This document shows positions 1-7,579 of a stretch of DNA of 64,000 bases, one piece after another. The notes under the pieces were generated by a model. That model did no database searches. It saw only the letters and a list, made by a program, of their open reading frames with translations, and was not told the DNA's origin. This DNA comes from Lederbergia citri (lineage in GTDB: Bacteria > Bacillota > Bacilli > Bacillales > Bacillaceae_C): positions 127,102 to 191,101 of the forward strand of contig NZ_JAGYPG010000003.1 in assembly GCF_018343625.1 (NCBI RefSeq). The letters run 5' to 3'. Each line of letters starts with the position of its first letter. Positions within the stretch are counted from its first letter, which is position 1. The position numbers were made by a program, and so were the translations under genes.

Positions 1-16
1 TTGAGCGGATAAGTAG

Positions 17-46
17 GAAGAGGAGCTTTTCATGCTCTTCTTTTTT
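17..46 (+). terminator. Intrinsic terminator, near-copy of the ABC-F attenuator
   Basis: GAAGAG (17-22) and CTCTTC (35-40) form a stem followed by six T residues. This segment and its flank differ by one base from the attenuator at 3661-3690. The gene it served lies outside the window or has been lost. Confidence 0.7.
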
Positions 47-258
47 ATGCCTATTATATTGCCTTTATGGATAATATTTTGTCCTAAGAGATTTTTCTTT
101 TCCATCCATTCTAATACCATCCCCTCACTTAAACTAATATAAAATAAAATGTATTTCTTATATTCAAATTGTTTTATTATAAAACTATAATTACGTTGTT
201 AAGGAGCTAGAAGTTTATCTAATGTTTTATATCAATAGCAAATAAATCCAGAAGGGGA

Positions 259-636
259 ATGAATTTCGTAATGGAAACTAAGCATAATGTTACTCCAATT
301 GTGGGTTCAATATTTGTACATGTTATAGATATGAATCGTGCGGTTAATTGGTATGCAAAATTGTTAGGCATATCTGTATCGCCTGGACCATATGATAAGG
401 TTTTTTCAATAGAATTAAGCAATCTTATACTTTTGCTTGACGCTCATCGTTCCGATCATTTCCAACCATCAGAACTCCCACTTTTTTCATTTGCAACAAA
501 AGATATTGACGAGACATACGAGTTCTTAACTAGCAATAATGTAGAAATTTTAGGCGATATTGAGCGTTTTCCTGACATTACATTTTTAACAATAAAGGAC
601 TCAGAGGGAAATTTAATCATGTTTGTACAAGAATAA
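259..636 (+). CDS. VOC (glyoxalase/bleomycin-resistance fold) protein
   Basis: A 125-residue single-domain vicinal-oxygen-chelate protein. It has the typical opening beta strand (GSIFVHVIDM), the helix start RAVNWYAKLLG and the closing strand DSEGNLIMFVQE. The substrate cannot be told: the family includes glyoxalases, fosfomycin or bleomycin binders and dioxygenases. The first metal-ligand position is only partly conserved (FVHV). An AGGGG motif at 253-257 sits too close to the ATG at 259 and rather far from the in-frame ATG at 271, which may be the true start (METKHN). It is a single gene, with an inverted repeat at 712-741 downstream. Confidence 0.8.
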   Translation: MNFVMETKHNVTPIVGSIFVHVIDMNRAVNWYAKLLGISVSPGPYDKVFSIELSNLILLLDAHRSDHFQPSELPLFSFATKDIDETYEFLTSNNVEILGDIERFPDITFLTIKDSEGNLIMFVQE

Positions 637-711
637 TAGGATCATCTTCTTTCTCAAATCCAATAGTAAAGGAATTTAATTATGAGCATTAATAATATTT
701 AGTAGTAATCT

Positions 712-741
712 AAGACCACCTATTCAGAAATAGGTGGTCTT
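712..741. terminator. Perfect 13-bp inverted repeat between convergent genes
   Basis: AAGACCACCTATT and its exact reverse complement flank a 4-nt loop. It lies between the ends of the VOC gene and the minus-strand secreted-protein gene, so it may end transcription from both sides. Neither side has a long T tract. Confidence 0.6.
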
Positions 742-760
742 GGGGTAATGCTTATTTTTA

Positions 761-1228
761 CTATTCCTTTTTTAATGGAAGTTCAGCAATTACATTTGTT
801 CCATCCAAAATAATTAATTTTCCATCCAATGCATGTTTTTTTAATTTATCCAATTCTTTGAGGTCTTTAAAAAAATATTCAGTATGATATTCAGCAGTTG
901 CATAGGGATTAATCATACCATTTCCACCAAACCCTGAATGTTGCATCTTTTTATATTTTGAATGGTCAATCATACTCATCAATTTTTCTAACTTTTTCCC
1001 TGGAACTACGACAACCTCTAATCCCCAATAATGATATCCTGGATAATCGAATTCGTTACCAATAACTTTATTGCTTGTATTTTTTATTTTAATATCATAG
1101 CGAATTGTTTTTTGAAATTGATTAATAGTTGTATGAACTTCTTTTATTTTTATATGTTTTTGGTGGGAGAATCCTGATAAAAGAAGAAATAATGATAATA
1201 CCGAAATCAATAATAAGGATTTTTTCAT
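761..1228 (-). CDS. Small secreted protein, unknown function
   Basis: A 155-residue protein with a clear Sec signal peptide (MKKSLLLISVLSLFLLLSG). There is no lipobox cysteine, so it is probably released or wall-associated. The mature part is beta-rich and polar and has a PYATAEYHTEYFF segment. I recognise no family. The start at 1228 is chosen because AAGGATGTGA sits about 6 nt upstream. A GTG nine bases further out would overlap that ribosome site. It converges on the VOC gene and shares the 712-741 hairpin. Confidence 0.7.
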   Translation of the reverse strand: MKKSLLLISVLSLFLLLSGFSHQKHIKIKEVHTTINQFQKTIRYDIKIKNTSNKVIGNEFDYPGYHYWGLEVVVVPGKKLEKLMSMIDHSKYKKMQHSGFGGNGMINPYATAEYHTEYFFKDLKELDKLKKHALDGKLIILDGTNVIAELPLKKE

Positions 1229-1382
1229 AATTCTCACATCCTTTTTTATTGCTTTATCATTCCATATATTGCAGAATTTATGGTCATAGCACTTTGGTAA
1301 AATATAGAATCAGTTTTTCTCTTTTAACTGATTTGCTAGATAATGTACAAAAATTTATGTTAATGGATTGGAGGTATGAGGC

Positions 1383-2102
1383 GTGAGTGATTGGAAAAAA
1401 ATCAAACCAACTTCTCGTGAGCTAATGGAGTCGCATGTCGAGGCATTGTTTTCGCATGACCGGAACAAGCGACTTCATTCAATAAACGAACCTTGGCCAG
1501 AAAAGAAAGCTGCTCCTAAGTTCTTTTTGGGACGAACTATTGAAGGAACTAATCTATGTCGGTTTCGATATGACGTCCCTGTTATGCTTATCGAACAGTT
1601 GGAAAGATTGTCCGTTAATGAATCAGTCGTGAGAGATTTCCATACGAAACCAAAGCATTTTCAGGAATATATAAAACTTCTCGAAGGGGAACGGTTCACG
1701 ATGGGTCCTTGTTATCTAATTCCTGATGAAGTAACTCCAGAAATGAATGTGGTAAGAATCACCCCGGAAAATATTTCAAAATATTTGCTAGACGGTTTCG
1801 AATGGCTAACTTCCGAAATAGACTATGTGCAACCATGTATAGCGCTATTAGACGAAGGACGAGTTGTTTCTATCTGTCGTAGCGTTCGCATTACATCGAA
1901 GGCGCATGAAGCAGGTCTAGAAACGTTGACCGCGTTTCGTGGAAGAGGATATGCTGCTGCAGTTGTTGCCGGGTGGGCAGTAGCTGTTCGAGAGCTGGGA
2001 AAAATCCCGTTATACAGTACTTTCTGGGACAATCTCGCATCTCAAAGTGTGGCAAGAAAATTAGGCTTGTTATTCTATGGAGTAAATTTCACAGTTGATT
2101 AG
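1383..2102 (+). CDS. GNAT-family N-acetyltransferase
   Basis: A 239-residue protein. The C-terminal half carries the GNAT acetyl-CoA site: strand GLETLTAF, then RGRGYAAAVVAGWA (motif A, R-x-x-G-x-G/A type), then the late GNAT segment SQSVARKLGLLFYG. The N-terminal half is family-specific and probably binds the acceptor, which cannot be inferred. The GTG start is set by GGAGGT at 1370-1375, 7 nt upstream. No operon partner is evident; the next gene is MarR with its own operator. Confidence 0.85.
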   Translation: MSDWKKIKPTSRELMESHVEALFSHDRNKRLHSINEPWPEKKAAPKFFLGRTIEGTNLCRFRYDVPVMLIEQLERLSVNESVVRDFHTKPKHFQEYIKLLEGERFTMGPCYLIPDEVTPEMNVVRITPENISKYLLDGFEWLTSEIDYVQPCIALLDEGRVVSICRSVRITSKAHEAGLETLTAFRGRGYAAAVVAGWAVAVRELGKIPLYSTFWDNLASQSVARKLGLLFYGVNFTVD

Positions 2103-2200
2103 CATATTGTTAAACTGAAGAGGGTAAATTGGCAAAATAGAGACATTAAAGCGGGATTTTACGATTTATTCTAGATTTCAAAACACAATTGTCATACCAT

Positions 2201-2220
2201 ATAGTTAGAATTCTAACTAT
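2201..2220. promoter_or_regulatory. MarR-type operator 1
   Basis: ATAGTTAGAATTCTAACTAT is a perfect 20-bp palindrome just before the ribosome site of the MarR gene. Its 18-bp core recurs at 2706-2723 before the next gene. A TTGTCA at 2189 is a possible -35 element, so the palindrome would cover the -10/+1 region. Confidence 0.75.
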
Positions 2221-2236
2221 GGTAAAGGGGATAAAC

Positions 2237-2686
2237 ATGCATCCAAACACATCAAACTGGGAGTGGGATCAAGGGCCAATCGGACGAATGGTTAAAGCAG
2301 CCAATATTACCTTAAGACGCGAAATTGAAGAACAACTAAAAGGAACTGGGCTTACACATACTCAGTGGAGCGCATTAGGTATTCTTCATTATTTTCCTGG
2401 TATTACTTCATCGGAGTTAGAGCTAATCCTCATGATTGAACGACCAAGTGTAACTAGTCTTATGAATGGTTTAGAAAAGAAAAAATTGATTATACGCAAA
2501 AGCCATCCAGAGGATGCGCGCTATAAGCAAATCTTTTTGACGGAAGAAGGCGAGAAGGTTGCAATAGAGACAAAGCAGATATCGTATATCGTTGAGAATC
2601 AGATATTAGAAGGGTTTTCGGCAGAAGAATTTGAAATATTCAAAAAGCTTCTCATCAAATTGGTTAACTTGTTTGAAAAGAGGTAA
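2237..2686 (+). CDS. MarR-family transcriptional regulator
   Basis: A 149-residue winged-helix regulator. The recognition-helix region (SSELELILMIERPSVTSLMNGLEKKKLI) and the wing (HPEDARYKQIFLTEEG) are typical of MarR proteins. Such dimers bind short palindromes and are released by small phenolic or oxidising ligands. Start 2237 follows AAAGGGG by 6 nt. An in-frame ATG at 2189 would lie within the putative promoter. Two matching palindromes, before this gene and before the VOC gene at 2745, indicate autoregulation and control of that gene. Confidence 0.9.
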   Translation: MHPNTSNWEWDQGPIGRMVKAANITLRREIEEQLKGTGLTHTQWSALGILHYFPGITSSELELILMIERPSVTSLMNGLEKKKLIIRKSHPEDARYKQIFLTEEGEKVAIETKQISYIVENQILEGFSAEEFEIFKKLLIKLVNLFEKR

Positions 2687-2704
2687 GCAAATTTTTTTGT
2701 GTCA

Positions 2705-2724
2705 TTAGTTAGAATTCTAACTAT
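2705..2724. promoter_or_regulatory. MarR-type operator 2
   Basis: TAGTTAGAATTCTAACTA (2706-2723) is a perfect 18-bp palindrome identical to the core of the site at 2201-2220. It lies 21 nt before the VOC start and overlaps TATATT (2722-2727), a possible -10 box. Confidence 0.75.
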
Positions 2725-2744
2725 ATTCAAGGGAGAGGTCTTTC

Positions 2745-3224
2745 ATGAATAACGGGAAATACTCACTGTGGAAAGGATTTCATCACATAGCTTTGGTTAC
2801 TCGGAATTTGGATGAGACAATTCGCTTCTATAAAAATTTGCTAGGTATGCAAGTTGGTACTGTTTATCCAGCATTTAAACAGCGGGGTAGACATTGCTTT
2901 ATTAGACCCGGTGACGTGGAAACATGGGGTATTCATTTCTTCGAGTATCCAGACGCTCAGATTTTTCAAAGCGATAAGGAATTGAAGCGTTTATCCGAAA
3001 ATTCGACTGCATCAGATTTGTATAGCTTTTTGCCAGGTGCCCTTCAGCATATTGCATTTGCGGTACGATCCGAAGAGGAGGGGTTAAATTTAAGAGCAAA
3101 ACTAACAAATGAAGGAATTGTCATGACGGACATTTACGATCAGGGTAAGATACGAAACTTTATATTCGTAGATAATAACGGAATTCAATTGGAGGTGGCA
3201 TGGAAGAAATCAATTACGAATTGA
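2745..3224 (+). CDS. VOC-family dioxygenase/glyoxalase-like protein
   Basis: A 159-residue VOC protein with plausible metal-ligand positions: His in GFHHIALV, His in LQHIAFAV and Glu in IQLEVAW. The pattern resembles ring-cleavage dioxygenase or glyoxalase I-like enzymes. GGGAGAGG precedes the ATG. Control by the upstream MarR protein is inferred from the shared operator. A MarR/VOC pair commonly handles quinones, catechols or electrophiles, but the substrate is not identifiable. Confidence 0.85.
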   Translation: MNNGKYSLWKGFHHIALVTRNLDETIRFYKNLLGMQVGTVYPAFKQRGRHCFIRPGDVETWGIHFFEYPDAQIFQSDKELKRLSENSTASDLYSFLPGALQHIAFAVRSEEEGLNLRAKLTNEGIVMTDIYDQGKIRNFIFVDNNGIQLEVAWKKSITN

Positions 3225-3275
3225 GATGTTTAAAGGATGACTTTTACGTATCATCTAAATGAAAAATGAAACTAA

Positions 3276-3315
3276 AAACCTAGGTGAAAAATATGACACC
3301 TAGGTTTATTTTAAT
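3276..3315 (+). terminator. Intrinsic terminator of the MarR/VOC unit
   Basis: AAACCTAGGTG (3276-3286) pairs with CACCTAGGTTT (3297-3307) and is followed by a T-rich run. Confidence 0.8.
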
Positions 3316-3424
3316 AACACTCATAGGATGTCTGCAAAGTTATTAAGCAGTGATTCCTCCTAGACTCATCAGAAGCGAGGAACAAAACGAGATTAGTCAA
3401 CAGTGTCTTATTAATTGAAAGTGC

Positions 3425-3453
3425 TTGCAATATGTCGTTGTAATGAATAAAAT
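3425..3453 (+). promoter_or_regulatory. Sigma-A promoter of the ABC-F leader transcript
   Basis: TTGCAA (3425-3430), a 17-nt spacer and TAAAAT (3448-3453). It places the transcript start near 3460, about 320 nt before the ABC-F start codon. Confidence 0.75.
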
Positions 3454-3487
3454 AAAGTAAATATCATTGAGACGGAGGTGGGTAAGG

Positions 3488-3604
3488 ATGTTGAATCAAG
3501 CTGTTTTAGTGCACGGATATTGGACGGAATTCTTATATTATTGCCGTGCAAAATTTGCTGTTTTAGTTGTTGACGGGATACGTATGCCCATTTTTAACAA
3601 CTGA
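3488..3604 (+). CDS. Leader ORF (38 aa) of the ABC-F gene
   Basis: ATG at 3488 has a near-perfect ribosome site, GGAGGTG at 3474-3480, 7 nt upstream, and the ORF runs to TGA at 3602-3604. The peptide (opening MLNQAVLVHGYW) contains Arg20-Ala21-Lys22, which fits the +x+ type of macrolide arrest motif. TGCACGG (3510-3516) pairs exactly with CCGTGCA (3544-3550), which overlaps the Arg-Ala codons. CTGTTTTAG occurs twice (3501-3509, 3558-3566), and either copy can pair with CTAAAACAG at 3614-3622. This is the layout of a drug-sensing attenuator. Arrest itself is inferred. Confidence 0.65.
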   Translation: MLNQAVLVHGYWTEFLYYCRAKFAVLVVDGIRMPIFNN

Positions 3605-3660
3605 ATAGTAAATCTAAAACAGTGAAAACATCTCTACACCCACAATTTATAAGGACGGTT

Positions 3661-3690
3661 GAAGAGGAGCTTTCCATGCTCTTCTTTTTT
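3661..3690 (+). terminator. Attenuator terminator before the ABC-F gene
   Basis: A GAAGAG/CTCTTC stem followed by TTTTTT lies between the leader ORF and the ABC-F start, 88 nt before the start codon. It should stop transcription unless leader structures change. Confidence 0.75.
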
Positions 3691-3777
3691 ATGCCTAAAA
3701 TTCATCATTTAAAAGCTATGGGGAAGTGTGTGGTTCCTATGGCTTTTTGCGTTTTTAACAAGAGGGAGGTAATATGC

Positions 3778-5658
3778 ATGATTGCATGCAGTGTTAATCA
3801 AGTCTCAAAGATGTACGGCGGCAACACTATTTTTGAAAATATCACATTTGAAATTCAGGAAAAGGACCGCATAGGCTTAGTTGGGCGGAATGGGAGCGGG
3901 AAAACGACTTTATTAAAATTATTGGCTAGCTTGGAAATACCCGACTCTGGTCAAATCCATTGGAAAAAAGGGTCACAAATTGGTTATCTAGCACAAATTC
4001 CGAACTATCCTCATGAAATAACGAGTAAAGAAGTATTGATGACGGCTTTCGCGGAACTTTTAGCAACAGAAAATAGAATGAAGAAACTTGAAGTTATGAT
4101 GAGTAATGAAACTAATAATTTGAAATTGGAAAAGTTAATTGCGGACTATGGTACTTTACAAGAAGAGTTTTCGATAAGAGGCGGTTATGAAATAGACGCC
4201 AATATTGAAAAAATCGTTAATGGATTAAATATTTCGGATTTAATGGATAAATCGTTTTCCTCCCTGAGTGGTGGTGAAAAAACGAAAGTGGGCTTAGCCC
4301 TTAGTCTCCTCAAAAATCCAGATTTCTTATTATTGGATGAACCGACCAATCATTTAGATTTACCGGCCGTTGAGTGGCTTGGAAGCTTCTTGGGAGATTA
4401 TTTTGGAACGGTACTTGTCATCTCTCATGATCGATATTTCTTAGATGAGGTCGTAACTAAGATTTTGGATTTGGATAATGGCGAAATCGAGTGTTATCAC
4501 ACAAACTTTTCAGGTTTTATAAAGGAAAAAGAAGAACGTTTACTTAGGGAATTTCAAGCGTATCAAGAGCAGCAAAAGAAAATAAAGAAAATGAAAGAAG
4601 CGATTAAGCGTCTTCGCGAATGGGCCAATAGAGCTAATCCCCCTAATGAAGGTCTTCATAAAAGAGCGAGAAATATGGAGAGAGCAATAGAACGAATGGA
4701 AAAATTGGATCGGCCCATTTTAAATCGAAAAAAAATGAATCTTGAAATGGAGTCATCTGCTCGTAGTGGAAAAGATGTAATGATTTTGCGGAATATATCC
4801 AAGGGATTTGAGGAAAAGATTCTTTTCCAAAATGTAAATATGCATATTGCCTACAGGGAGAGAGTAGCAATTGTAGGTGAGAATGGGACGGGAAAATCAA
4901 CTCTCATTAAAATGATGATTCAACAATTGGATCCTGATGTAGGGGAAGTTCGAATAGGAAGTAATGTGAAAATCGGTTACCTGTCGCAGCATATTTTTGC
5001 TGATGTAAAAGAAGAGACGATCATGGAAGTGTTTCGGAATGAAGTCAGTGTAACAGAAGGTGAAGCAAGGCACATTTTATCGAGATTTTTATTTTACGGT
5101 CATACTGTCTTTAGAAGAGTTTCTCAGCTGAGTGGAGGAGAAAGAATGAGACTCCGATTGGCGCAATTGATGCATCAAGATACAAATTTTCTAATCTTGG
5201 ATGAACCAACTAACCATCTAGACATCGATTCGCTGGAAGTAATGGAGGAAGCGCTTGAACATTATAATGGGACCATTCTTGCTGTTTCTCATGATCGCTA
5301 CTTTTTAAATAAGTTGTTTGAGAAGATGTACTGGATTGTGGATAAGGAATTACATTGCTTTGGGGGGAATTATCAATATGCCAGGGATAAAATGGCTGAA
5401 AAGGTGCAGTATAGGAATGAAGATATTGTAGGAAAGAAAAGGAATGCGCCTCCTCCTAGAAAAAAGGAAATTGAGACGATTGCTAAACACGATGTGGAGA
5501 AAGAGTTAGAAATGCTGGAGCATAAAATCAGGGAATTGGATTCTGAGCTAAGTGAGATACGTGATTTAGAACAACTTCAACAGTTATACAGGGAAAAAGA
5601 GGAACTTAATAGGCGGTGGGAAACACTTTTTGAGCAATTAGAAAAAGCACCAGGGTAA
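3778..5658 (+). CDS. ABC-F ribosome-associated ATPase, probable antibiotic-resistance type
   Basis: A 626-residue cytosolic protein with two ABC domains and no membrane segment. NBD1 has GRNGSGKTT (36-44), LSGGEKTK and LLLDEPTNHLD. A charged helical interdomain linker follows, then NBD2 with GENGTGKST (367-375), LSGGERMR and LILDEPTNHLD. The C terminus is a coiled-coil extension as in Uup/YdiF-type members. ABC-F proteins bind the ribosomal E site and either assist translation or dislodge antibiotics. The leader ORF and terminator in front favour a drug-induced protection protein (Vga/Msr/VmlR-like role), but sequence alone does not exclude a housekeeping one. Start 3778 has AGGGAGGT directly upstream; a longer in-frame reading from 3622 would run through the attenuator. 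Confidence 0.85.
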   Translation: MIACSVNQVSKMYGGNTIFENITFEIQEKDRIGLVGRNGSGKTTLLKLLASLEIPDSGQIHWKKGSQIGYLAQIPNYPHEITSKEVLMTAFAELLATENRMKKLEVMMSNETNNLKLEKLIADYGTLQEEFSIRGGYEIDANIEKIVNGLNISDLMDKSFSSLSGGEKTKVGLALSLLKNPDFLLLDEPTNHLDLPAVEWLGSFLGDYFGTVLVISHDRYFLDEVVTKILDLDNGEIECYHTNFSGFIKEKEERLLREFQAYQEQQKKIKKMKEAIKRLREWANRANPPNEGLHKRARNMERAIERMEKLDRPILNRKKMNLEMESSARSGKDVMILRNISKGFEEKILFQNVNMHIAYRERVAIVGENGTGKSTLIKMMIQQLDPDVGEVRIGSNVKIGYLSQHIFADVKEETIMEVFRNEVSVTEGEARHILSRFLFYGHTVFRRVSQLSGGERMRLRLAQLMHQDTNFLILDEPTNHLDIDSLEVMEEALEHYNGTILAVSHDRYFLNKLFEKMYWIVDKELHCFGGNYQYARDKMAEKVQYRNEDIVGKKRNAPPPRKKEIETIAKHDVEKELEMLEHKIRELDSELSEIRDLEQLQQLYREKEELNRRWETLFEQLEKAPG

Positions 5659-5757
5659 AGATTAATTATAATTGTTCTCTCACTTGTTCCTATACCGGCA
5701 TGTATGAGTTAATAAAGGTGTCGGGCCGATAGTTTTTTTGAAAGGAGGCTGATTAAT

Positions 5758-5790
5758 TTGATCAAGCATAACGAGGTGATTTCCGCTTAA
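5758..5790 (+). CDS. Possible 10-aa leader peptide with overlapping hairpin
   Basis: A TTG at 5758 lies 9 nt after a strong AAAGGAGG (5741-5748) and opens a 10-codon ORF (MIKHNEVISA). Its last codons form the left arm of a perfect 11-bp hairpin: GATTTCCGCTT (5778-5788) with AAGCGGAAATC (5790-5800). A second hairpin, GAGG...CCTC (5807-5831), followed by CTTTTA, resembles a weak terminator. This is the shape of an attenuator leader, but the regulated gene is unclear. The next gene starts at 5994. Confidence 0.4.
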   Translation: MIKHNEVISA

Positions 5791-5993
5791 AGCGGAAATC
5801 GCTAATGAGGGGTCGCACGTATTGCGGCCTCTTTTACTATTTCAATAAGCAGAAAATCCGTTATACTATTATTAACAGGCAAACAACTGCAATTTTGTAA
5901 GGGTTTTCCTAATTATGAAACGAAAGGGGTTATTAAATTGATGAAAACAAAACGTCTTCTATATGTACATCATAATAAGGAGGATGTAAATTT

Positions 5994-6281
5994 TTGCAAT
6001 ACAAAAATGGAAAAGAGGTGCTTCCCCCACATTTGCTGAAGGAGCTCCAGAAATATATTCAGGGAGAACTGATTTATATCCCAAAGAAAACGAATGAGCG
6101 AGCGGGATGGGGAGAAGTGAATGGTTCTCGTCGGTTAATTAAGCAAAGGAACGAAGAGATTTATCGGTTATATCAGGATGGCCGGTCTTTTGAGGAGTTG
6201 GAACGGATTTACAACTTGTCCTCAGACAGCATCCGAAAAATCGTCTATAAAACCCGTGAATTATATAATGAATCGAAGTAG
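5994..6281 (+). CDS. CD3324-like (Mor-type) HTH protein
   Basis: A 95-residue basic protein. The N-terminal part (PPHLLKELQKYIQGELIYIPKK) matches the CD3324 family, and the C-terminal part is a helix-turn-helix (FEELERIYNLSSDSIRKIVYKTRELY) similar to Mor/C phage activators. It probably binds DNA; targets are unknown. A TTG start at 5994 is supported by AAGGAGGAT at 5977-5985, 8 nt upstream. A 32-codon ORF from 5941 overlaps the start and could couple translation. A strong terminator follows at 6313. Confidence 0.75.
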   Translation: MQYKNGKEVLPPHLLKELQKYIQGELIYIPKKTNERAGWGEVNGSRRLIKQRNEEIYRLYQDGRSFEELERIYNLSSDSIRKIVYKTRELYNESK

Positions 6282-6312
6282 CTTTCAAAAAATAACCAGA
6301 ATCTTATTAATC

Positions 6313-6358
6313 AAAGAGAACACATTTTTATGACAAAATCTGTGTTCTCTTTATTTAT
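6313..6358. terminator. Intrinsic terminator
   Basis: AAAGAGAACACA (6313-6324) and TGTGTTCTCTTT (6341-6352) are perfect complements followed by a T-rich run. It lies between convergent genes and can serve both. Confidence 0.85.
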
Positions 6359-6406
6359 TTTTAAGAAACTGTTGGGATCAAATGAATATACCCTCAAAAA
6401 AATATA

Positions 6407-7384
6407 TCAATTAAGGGGTTTATTGATTATGGAATGAGGCACAGTGTCAAATAAAGAACTAACCGACTCTCTATTATGGATTCTTAGAACAGCTTCTGCA
6501 AATAAAGGGGCCACAGAAACAATCTTCGTTTTATTGGATATTACGGAATTGTTTCCGACGGTGTCAGTGCTAATAAGTAATTCGATAGGACTGTTTTCTA
6601 TTTTTTCAGCTCCAGAACTACTGAGCATGAGATGGGAAACTAAAGCGAATATTCTTTGTGCTCCTCTTTCCTTCAAACCCATTGCTATATCTACTAATGT
6701 TCCACCGGAAATACTAAAATCATCAACTACAAGGGCATTTTTTCCTTTTACGTTCCCTATAATCTCTAGTACCTTGGCCTTTTCATCATGGGATTTTCTT
6801 GTTTTATCCCCAATTGCGACCGGCACTTGGAGAGTAGACGCAAAATTTCTAGCCTGTTTTGCAAATCCAACATCTGGAGAAACAACAACCAAATCATCTA
6901 TATTCAAGCGTTTTACATAATCACATAGAATAGGGAGAGCAAATAAGTGATCTACAGGTTTTTTGAAAAAACCTTGGATTTGTGGGCTATGTAGGTCCAT
7001 TGTTATGATCCTATCAGCACCTGCAAGTTCAATACACTCGGCACAAACTCTTGCCCTTATTGAAACCCTAGGCTCATCCTTTTTATCGCCTTTCGCATAT
7101 CCAAAATAGGGAATAATAGCTGTAACCGAAGTAGCACTAGCTCGCTTAAACGCGTCCATCCAAAAAAGAAGCTCAGTAAATTCATCATTAGGATTTAACC
7201 CTATTGGCTGTACGAGATAAACATCTTTATCCCTTACAGTCTCGCAAATCTTCACAAAAATATTACCATCAGAGAATTTAAATACTTCCGATTTCCCCAA
7301 GTCAATTCCAATATAGTCACACATTTTTTGAGCAAAGGACTTTCCCGTACTACCACCAAAAATTTTAATTTCTTCTTTCGGCAA
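6407..7384 (-). CDS. Ribose-phosphate pyrophosphokinase paralogue
   Basis: A 325-residue class I PRPP synthetase homologue. Such enzymes make PRPP from ribose 5-phosphate and ATP. Conserved landmarks are FSDGNIFVKI, AIIPYFGYAKGDKK, GADRIITMDLHSPQIQGFF and VVVSPDVGFAKQAR. The PRPP loop reads DDFSISGGTL, where canonical enzymes have DD-x-x-x-T-G/A-G-T, so the Thr is replaced by Ser. The ATP loop also lacks the usual RDRKARPREP form. It stands alone rather than after glmU, so it is probably a second copy. A TTG start is supported by AGGAGG about 8 nt upstream. Activity is likely but not certain. Confidence 0.8.
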   Translation of the reverse strand: MPKEEIKIFGGSTGKSFAQKMCDYIGIDLGKSEVFKFSDGNIFVKICETVRDKDVYLVQPIGLNPNDEFTELLFWMDAFKRASATSVTAIIPYFGYAKGDKKDEPRVSIRARVCAECIELAGADRIITMDLHSPQIQGFFKKPVDHLFALPILCDYVKRLNIDDLVVVSPDVGFAKQARNFASTLQVPVAIGDKTRKSHDEKAKVLEIIGNVKGKNALVVDDFSISGGTLVDIAMGLKERGAQRIFALVSHLMLSSSGAEKIENSPIELLISTDTVGNNSVISNKTKIVSVAPLFAEAVLRIHNRESVSSLFDTVPHSIINKPLN

Positions 7385-7579
7385 AAGAATGACCTCCTGG
7401 TTTGTTTTTTATACCAAGTGCAGATAGAGTAATGTAGCAAATAAAAATAGATTACAATAATTACTTCTCTAAACTACAAAAAAACCCTTTAAAACTTGGA
7501 TGTTAAACAATCTAAGTACCTTTTGCCTTGAAAGACGGACGGTCATACGGGGCTATTATCAAATGATCCGACATGAAGT

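Noticed and set aside
1..258. Gene fragment at the window start
   Set aside because: Apart from the terminator at 17-46, no frame has a ribosome site or family match.
3622..3777. N-terminal extension of 52 codons on the ABC-F protein
   Set aside because: It would run through the attenuator hairpin and U tract and has no family match. ATG 3778 has a strong ribosome site.
5941..6039. 32-codon ORF overlapping the CD3324-like start
   Set aside because: Weak ribosome-site spacing and no protein-like composition. The overlapping TTG gene is better supported.
6444..6920. 158-codon plus-strand frame
   Set aside because: Antisense shadow of the PRPP synthetase paralogue.
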